Origin: Alloprevotella rava
Lineage (GTDB): Bacteria; Bacteroidota; Bacteroidia; Bacteroidales; Bacteroidaceae
Length of the DNA: 64,000 nt
Assembly (NCBI RefSeq): GCF_014195585.1
Contig: NZ_JACICA010000002.1
Span: 1-64,000, forward strand
Direction of reading: 5' to 3'
Shown here in pieces: positions 59,418-64,000 of the stretch (positions are counted from its first letter, which is position 1; every line of letters begins with the position of its first letter). Made by a program: the position numbers and the translations under genes. The notes beneath the pieces are model-generated. The model was not told the origin of the DNA and ran no database searches. It saw only the letters and a list, made by a program, of their open reading frames with translations.

Positions 59418-60710
59418 CTAATCTATTTCTTCGTCAGCTTCATACCCACCCATTTCGCGAATGGCGTTCTTTAGCATGACATACTGCTGGAAGAGATGAT
59501 TGATAGGTACTTCATTCTGCGTGTAATCGTGCATGGGGCTCTTGAGGAAGAAGCTCAAGAAACGTTGCGTGCCAAAGCGGCCAGCGCGCGCAGCTGCATC
59601 GGAGAGCAACACGAGGTCGAGAACCAGCGGCGCAGCCAGAATGGAGTCGCGGCAGAGGAAGTTGATTTTGATTTGCATGGGATAGCCCATCCAACCGAAG
59701 AGGTCTATATTGTCCCAACCTTCCTTGTTGTCGTTGCGCGGCGGGTAGTAGTTGATGCGCACCTTATGGTAGTAGTCGGTATAAAGGTCGGGCTGCTCTT
59801 CAGGTACGAGGATGCTCTCCAGCGTAGAGAGTTTGCTGACCTCCTTGGTATGAAAGTTGGCAGGCTCATCAAGGACGAGACCGTCGCGATTGCCCAAAAT
59901 GTTGGTAGAGAACCAGCCACTCAAACCCAAGCAGCGTGTGCCAATGATCGGAGCAAAACCTGATTTCACGAGGGTCTGACCTGTCTTGAAGTCTTTACCC
60001 GCAATCGGCATCTTTGTTTGTTCGGCCAATTCCCACATGGCAGGAATATCTACCGTAGTATTGGGCGCGCCCATGATAAAGGGGCACTGTTCGGCCAGAG
60101 CTGCATAAGCGTAGCACATTGAAGGGGCTATGCGCTGGCGGTCGTCGGCTTTCATGGCAGTTTCGAGGGCTGCCAGCGTGCCGTGAACCGCTGTATCAAC
60201 GGGCACATATATTTCAGTGGAGGCCGCCCACATCACAACGACACGGCTGCAACCTGTGCGCGCCTTAAAGTCGCGGATGTCTTGACGCAAAGCCTCAACC
60301 ATTTCCCAGCGCGTGCTGCAATCTTTCACATTTGTTCCATCCAAACGGCTGGCAAAGTTGCGATCGAACGCAGCTTTAAGGGGAACAATGGCCTTGAGCT
60401 CTTCTGCAACGGGCTCTATATCGCGTTCGTTCAACACTTGTGCTTGAAGTGCTGATTCGTAGGCGTTTTCGGGATATACGTCCCAACTGCCAAAAACGAG
60501 ATCGTCAAGACTTGCCAACGAAATGATATCGGAATAGTGGAGGTATTTCTTATTCTCTCCTCGACCCACACGAATCTTGTCGTATTGCGTCATTGAGCCA
60601 ACGGGCTTTGCCAGGCCTTTGCGCGCCATCAGGACGCCCGTCATAAAAGTTGTGGTTACGGCACCGAGACCGACAACCATTACGCCTAATTTTCCTTCTG
60701 CTGGTTTCAT
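59418..60710 (-). CDS. ino1: Myo-inositol-1-phosphate synthase
   Basis: NAD-dependent enzyme converting glucose-6-phosphate to myo-inositol-1-phosphate, the start of inositol lipid synthesis. 430 residues of the bacterial/archaeal form. Rossmann loop GVMVVGLGAVTTTFMTGVL at about 9, VVMWAASTEIYV near 150, IAGKDFKTGQTLVKSGFAPI near 240, NYYPPRNDNKEGWDNIDLFGW near 320 and the catalytic-lysine region QIKINFLCRDSILAAPLVLDL. In Bacteroides the enzyme sits in a phosphatidylinositol cluster; here no phosphatidylinositol synthase or phosphatase gene is adjacent, so partners must lie elsewhere. Confidence 0.93.
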   Translation of the reverse strand: MKPAEGKLGVMVVGLGAVTTTFMTGVLMARKGLAKPVGSMTQYDKIRVGRGENKKYLHYSDIISLASLDDLVFGSWDVYPENAYESALQAQVLNERDIEPVAEELKAIVPLKAAFDRNFASRLDGTNVKDCSTRWEMVEALRQDIRDFKARTGCSRVVVMWAASTEIYVPVDTAVHGTLAALETAMKADDRQRIAPSMCYAYAALAEQCPFIMGAPNTTVDIPAMWELAEQTKMPIAGKDFKTGQTLVKSGFAPIIGTRCLGLSGWFSTNILGNRDGLVLDEPANFHTKEVSKLSTLESILVPEEQPDLYTDYYHKVRINYYPPRNDNKEGWDNIDLFGWMGYPMQIKINFLCRDSILAAPLVLDLVLLSDAAARAGRFGTQRFLSFFLKSPMHDYTQNEVPINHLFQQYVMLKNAIREMGGYEADEEID

Positions 60711-60789
60711 ACTATAAGACTTATTTTAGAAATGTCTATTATTGGTAACGTGTCACAATAGATATATAACACGGCGTGTAACGATATTG

Positions 60790-60797
60790 CAAAAGTA
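60790..60797 (-). promoter_or_regulatory. -7 box of the ino1 promoter
   Basis: Minus strand TACTTTTG matches TAnnTTTG, 80 bases before the ATG. The gap 60711-60916 shows nothing else. Confidence 0.5.
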
Positions 60798-60916
60798 GCA
60801 AATGTTTTCACATACGTTCAAATACCTCCGTTTTTTAGCACATTTCTGGAAAGAAAGAACAGGATTCTACCCAAAAAGAACAATTTTCATAGGAGATAGC
60901 GAAGAAAAGGCGGCTT

Positions 60917-61339
60917 TTACGCATTGTTTTCCCGCATGGCCAACGCCTTATTTTCGGCAACTTCCATGATTTCGCGCTCACCCGGACCTTTATCGTTGAT
61001 GCCGCAAAGATGAAGAATACCGTGAATGATGACACGATTGAGTTCCTGCTCATAAGAAACGCCCAATTGCTCAGCATTCGTACGAACCGTGTCGAGAGAT
61101 ATGAAAAGGTCGCCGCTGATCACGTCGTCTTCGTCGTAATCAAAGGTAATAATATCCGTATAATAGTCGTGTTGGAGATATTGACGATTGATCCTCAGGA
61201 TTTCTTCATCGTCGCAGAAGATATAGGCCACATCGCCCACCTTACGCCCATAAGAAGCAGCCACACGCTTGACCCATGCAGAATTGTCACGGCGTCGGAT
61301 CTTCGGCATCGCAACGTTGATTGTATTATATGTTATCAT
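60917..61339 (-). CDS. ybeY: Endoribonuclease YbeY
   Basis: A 140-residue zinc-dependent RNase acting in 16S rRNA 3' maturation. The metal motif HGILHLCGINDKGPGEREIM lies near residue 105: the first two His are kept, and the usual third His of HGxLHLxGYDH is replaced in the Bacteroidetes way by IND with Lys. The NRQYLQHDYYTDIITFDYDED segment precedes it. It is 20 bp downstream of ruvB on the same strand. Confidence 0.92.
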   Translation of the reverse strand: MITYNTINVAMPKIRRRDNSAWVKRVAASYGRKVGDVAYIFCDDEEILRINRQYLQHDYYTDIITFDYDEDDVISGDLFISLDTVRTNAEQLGVSYEQELNRVIIHGILHLCGINDKGPGEREIMEVAENKALAMRENNA

Positions 61340-61359
61340 CGTTCAAGATATATACATTC

Positions 61360-62400
61360 TCAAAACAGACTCTGCTCCTGCGGCCCACCGGTGTACATGG
61401 AACGGCCCAGATGCAGATAGGCTTGCTCGGTCACTTCGCGCCCACGAGGGGTGCGGCGGATAAAGCCTTCTTTGATGAGGAAAGGCTCGTAAACTTCCTC
61501 CACTGTTCCGGCATCCTCGCCAATGGCTGTGGCGATGGTGCTGATACCCACAGGGCCACCCTTGAACTTATCAATGATGGTGAGGAGTATCTTATTGTCG
61601 ATTTCGTCCAAGCCGTATTTGTCGATGTTAAGAGCTTCGAGGGAGAACTTTGCGATGTCCAAATCTATGCGCCCATTGCCTTTCACTTGCGCAAAGTCGC
61701 GTACGCGGCGCAAGAGTGCGTTGGCAATTCGTGGCGTTCCACGACTGCGCCCAGCAATTTCTTCGGCCGCTTCGGCAGTGATAGGAACATTGAGGATAGA
61801 GGCGGAACGCTCTATGATACGCTGCAATGTTTCGCTGTCGTAGTATTCAAAATGGAGGTTGATACCGAAGCGAGCGCGCAAGGGAGCTGTCAAAAGACCG
61901 CTACGCGTGGTGGCACCAATGAGAGTGAAAGGATTGAGGTCTATCTGAATGCTGCGAGCTGCCGGACCTCGATCTATCATAATATCTATGCGATAGTCCT
62001 CCATGGCGGAATAGAGATATTCCTCCACAACAGGTTGCAGGCGATGGATTTCATCTATAAAAAGCACGTCGTTAGGCTCTAAACTGGTGAGCAAACCTGC
62101 CAAATCGCCGGGTTTGTCAAGAACGGGGCCGCTGGTGAGCTTGAACCCCACGCCCAACTCATTGGCAATGATATTGGCAAGCGTTGTTTTACCCAATCCG
62201 GGAGGACCGTGCAACAGAGAATGGTCGAGAGGTTCGCCGCGGTACTTTGCCGCCTCAACGAACACCTGCAGATTCTCCACCACCTTTTGCTGACCGCTGA
62301 AATCATCAAACTGCAGAGGGCGCAGGGCTTTCTCAAACTCTCGCTCCGAGGATGTCGGGGTCATCTGCTCCGACCTGATGTCAAATGTATCTTGTCCCAT
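61360..62400 (-). CDS. ruvB: Holliday junction helicase RuvB
   Basis: The 346-residue AAA+ motor of the RuvAB branch-migration complex. Walker [15 protein letters not shown] near 67, Walker [14 protein letters not shown] near 117, sensor 1 [11 protein letters not shown], arginine finger region [15 protein letters not shown], sensor 2 [19 protein letters not shown], and the DNA-binding winged helix ([18 protein letters not shown]). Complete. The -7 box TACCTTTG at 62408-62415 is only 8 bases before the ATG, so the mRNA would be almost leaderless. Confidence 0.96.
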   Translation of the reverse strand: MGQDTFDIRSEQMTPTSSEREFEKALRPLQFDDFSGQQKVVENLQVFVEAAKYRGEPLDHSLLHGPPGLGKTTLANIIANELGVGFKLTSGPVLDKPGDLAGLLTSLEPNDVLFIDEIHRLQPVVEEYLYSAMEDYRIDIMIDRGPAARSIQIDLNPFTLIGATTRSGLLTAPLRARFGINLHFEYYDSETLQRIIERSASILNVPITAEAAEEIAGRSRGTPRIANALLRRVRDFAQVKGNGRIDLDIAKFSLEALNIDKYGLDEIDNKILLTIIDKFKGGPVGISTIATAIGEDAGTVEEVYEPFLIKEGFIRRTPRGREVTEQAYLHLGRSMYTGGPQEQSLF

Positions 62401-62407
62401 TATGCCG

Positions 62408-62415
62408 CAAAGGTA
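62408..62415 (-). promoter_or_regulatory. -7 box of the ruvB promoter
   Basis: Minus strand TACCTTTG matches TAnnTTTG and lies very close to the start codon. Confidence 0.5.
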
Positions 62416-62610
62416 CGAAATTCTTGTGATAATCAGTTTTGTTCAATCAGTACAAAAGAATGGGCAGAAACAGGAGAAGTAGAACTAATACCATGGCGTT
62501 TATGCTCCACTTTTCATCTGAACTAAAAATCAGAAAACGGCAGCTATTCATCACCACATCAAGGAAAAACACGCCTCATAACACTTTGATTTTAAACACA
62601 ATAAAGGAGG

Positions 62611-62704
62611 TCGTAAATATCCTTATTGCGTTTGAAAATACAATAAGGCTGTCAGCTGACATCCTTATTGCGTCAGCTGACACAATAAGGATATTTACGA
62701 ACGG
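62611..62704. repeat. Family B repeat, copy B7, with 18-bp perfect terminal stem
   Basis: TCGTAAATATCCTTATTG (62611-62628) pairs exactly with CAATAAGGATATTTACGA (62683-62700). Inside are ACAATAAGGCTGTCAGCTGAC and ATCCTTATTGCGTCAGCTGAC. This is the best-preserved copy and shows the element as a MITE-like unit with terminal inverted repeats. It lies between ruvB and the sulfatase pseudogene; the remainder of 62401-62891 holds only promoter and terminator signals. Confidence 0.88.
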
Positions 62705-62831
62705 CTCTATATGTAGTTTTTCGCCCAACTTTTAGGAGAAAAAAGAGGAAGCGGATGGGCAAAATTCCGATAAGGAGCGCAAAAGTTTTGCAGCTTTGCT
62801 TTCGCCCTTGTCAGCTCCTTTTTCGGTTTAC

Positions 62832-62868
62832 AAAAAAGGGAGCGACAAAACAAAACTGTCGCTCCCTT
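62832..62868 (-). terminator. Terminator of the sulfatase pseudogene
   Basis: AAGGGAGCGACA pairs exactly with TGTCGCTCCCTT (12 bp). On the minus strand it is followed by a run of T (complement of 62832-62837). Confidence 0.75.
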
Positions 62869-62891
62869 GAGGGATTATACTTGGAATGATT

Positions 62892-63835
62892 TTACTGCGG
62901 AAGTGTCACGCGGAAGAGTGGACTATCGGTGTGATCTTGCTTAATAAAAGCTTTCATTTTCTTCACCACTTCGGGATGAGCAGCAGCCACGTCGTGGTCT
63001 TCATGCAAATCGTTGGCAAGGTCATAAAGGTGTACCTCGCCGCGATTGACAACCATCTTCCAGTTGCCCATGCGCACACCGAGCATATTGGTTTCGTGGA
63101 ATTCCCAATAAAGATGGTCGTGTTCTTTCTGCGTTCCCTTGCCCGTCAGCGTGGGATAGATGGAGAGACCATCGAACCAGTCGTTTTTCAGACGTGGGTT
63201 GCGATAGCGCTGCTCATAGTTTTCGATGCCTGCCAAGTCGCAGAATGTAGCCATCAAGTCGTAGAAGGCAAACTGGTGGTCGCTGGTGACGCCTTCTCTC
63301 ACTTGTCCCGGCCAGCTAACGATAAAGGGGATGCGGATACCGCCTTCGTAGGTGCTGCGCTTCAAGCCGCGCAGTTTTGCATCACGATTGAAGAACGTGG
63401 GATCTGCCCCGCCCTCTTCGTGAGGACCATTATCGGAGGTGAAAATCACAACGGTGTTTTCCGCCAGGCCTTTTTCTTCGAGTTTCTTCATGATTTCGCC
63501 CACCTGCATATCCAGGCGACTGATCATGGCAGCAAACTGCGCGTGAGCAATGTTCGTCGGATTGTAGCGCGAACCTTTATCGCCACCATACTGACGCTCT
63601 GCGCAGAAATGTCCCTTATAGGCTTCGAGGATGGAGTCCTCGGGCTGAATCAGTTCAGCGTGCGGAAGCGTGTAGGTAAAGATGCTCAAGAAGGGTTTGT
63701 CTTTGCTCTGCTTGTCGAGCCAGTTGAGAGCGTGCTGATGAATAAGGTCGGAAGAATACTGCCGGCATTTGCTGCAGCGCACAATATCAAAGGCAGCCAC
63801 AACAAAAGAAGTAATAAAGAGGTAATTTTTCTCAT
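62892..63835 (-). pseudogene. Arylsulfatase-family gene with internal deletion and frameshift
   Basis: The minus strand begins at 63835 with a good signal peptide (MRKITSLLLLLLWLPLILCAAA), then the reading frame must change to reach the sulfatase C-terminal two thirds (YSSDLIHQHALNWL, FLSIFTYTLPHAEL, VVIFTSDNGPHEEGGADPTFFN, STYEGGIRIPFIVSWPGQV, GNWKMVV), which is open to 62892. The N-terminal part with the formylglycine-forming C/S-x-P-x-R motif and the first metal ligands is absent. A deletion of roughly 150-200 codons at about 63755-63765 explains both defects. A TAGTTTTG -7 box upstream remains. The product cannot be an active sulfatase. Confidence 0.75.
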
Positions 63836-64000
63836 GATGGTGTGTTAAGTCGAAACTTGCCTCGCAAAACTACTACTTTTCTACAGATTTTTCATCTTTT
63901 TCTCTCTTTTTCGTTCTTATTGTCGCTTTTTTGTGCTCTAAAAAATGAGCAGAAAAAAGAAACTTTTCTTATATCTGATAATAAAAATTGGAGAATGCTA
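63836..64000. other. Right edge of the window, non-coding
   Basis: An AT-rich leader with the sulfatase promoter (TAGTTTTG on the minus strand near 63866-63873). No other feature is seen. Confidence 0.4.

Noticed and set aside
61321-62082. 253-codon + strand frame antisense to ruvB
   Set aside because: ruvB on the minus strand has every expected motif; the antisense frame is a codon-bias by-product.

Overview
The window looks like a chromosomal segment of a Bacteroidales bacterium, most likely a Prevotellaceae member (Prevotella/Alloprevotella-like). This rests on gene content (hybrid two-component regulator, GLPGLI and DUF5686 proteins, BspA-like repeats, RteC and DUF4099/DUF3945 proteins of Bacteroidetes conjugative elements), on -7 boxes of the Bacteroidetes type TAnnTTTG in front of many genes, and on a C-terminal tag of the YDLQGRRV...GLYIVNGKKV type on a secreted peptidase. 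Genus is an inference.

Layout. 0.4-3.6 kb: hisS and a CobW-type metal GTPase, divergent. 3.7-5.8 kb: an IS remnant, a small HExxH (metallopeptidase/toxin-like) ORF, two overlapping secreted leucine-rich proteins and a HlyD-like N-terminal stub. 5.86-17.75 kb: an 11.9-kb accessory island bounded by a 53-bp inverted repeat (52/53 identical). It carries a truncated conjugative-element gene, a hybrid histidine kinase/AraC regulator, a DUF4143 ATPase, a four-gene envelope operon (small protein, OmpA-like protein, coiled-coil lipoprotein, helical exported protein) and a frameshifted RteC-like gene. 18.4-29.1 kb: housekeeping genes (DUF389 membrane protein; topA-aroK-speA; M6 peptidase; ung with a DUF3109 gene). 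29.7-37.8 kb: murG-murC-ftsQ-ftsA followed by TWO complete, divergent ftsZ genes in tandem and yqeY. 37.9-45.6 kb: accessory block with an IS5-like element, an AT-rich ABC exporter, a GLPGLI protein/outer-membrane protein pair and an exported protein. 45.7-46.5 kb: dense non-coding repeats. 46.6-62.4 kb: LOG, free-Met-sulfoxide reductase, RidA, DPP-IV-like peptidase, RlmL-like methyltransferase with an FGDRK-repeat tail, a serine acetyltransferase relic, rpsT, tRNA-Glu, recO, a BspA/transglutaminase protein, DUF5686, myo-inositol-phosphate synthase, ybeY and ruvB. 62.9-63.8 kb: a sulfatase pseudogene.

The strongest unexplained signals are (1) the tandem ftsZ pair inside the division cluster, with diverged C-terminal peptides, and (2) a two-part intergenic repeat. 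Part A is a ~165-bp nested palindrome built from 8-mers GTTGTCAC/GTGACAAC. Part B is built from units like CAATAAGGATGTCAGCTGAC. A and B occur together three times at a fixed total length of about 312 bp and fixed A-to-B spacing, and B occurs alone four more times. The inverted-repeat-bounded island with its own regulator and candidate operator repeats is third.
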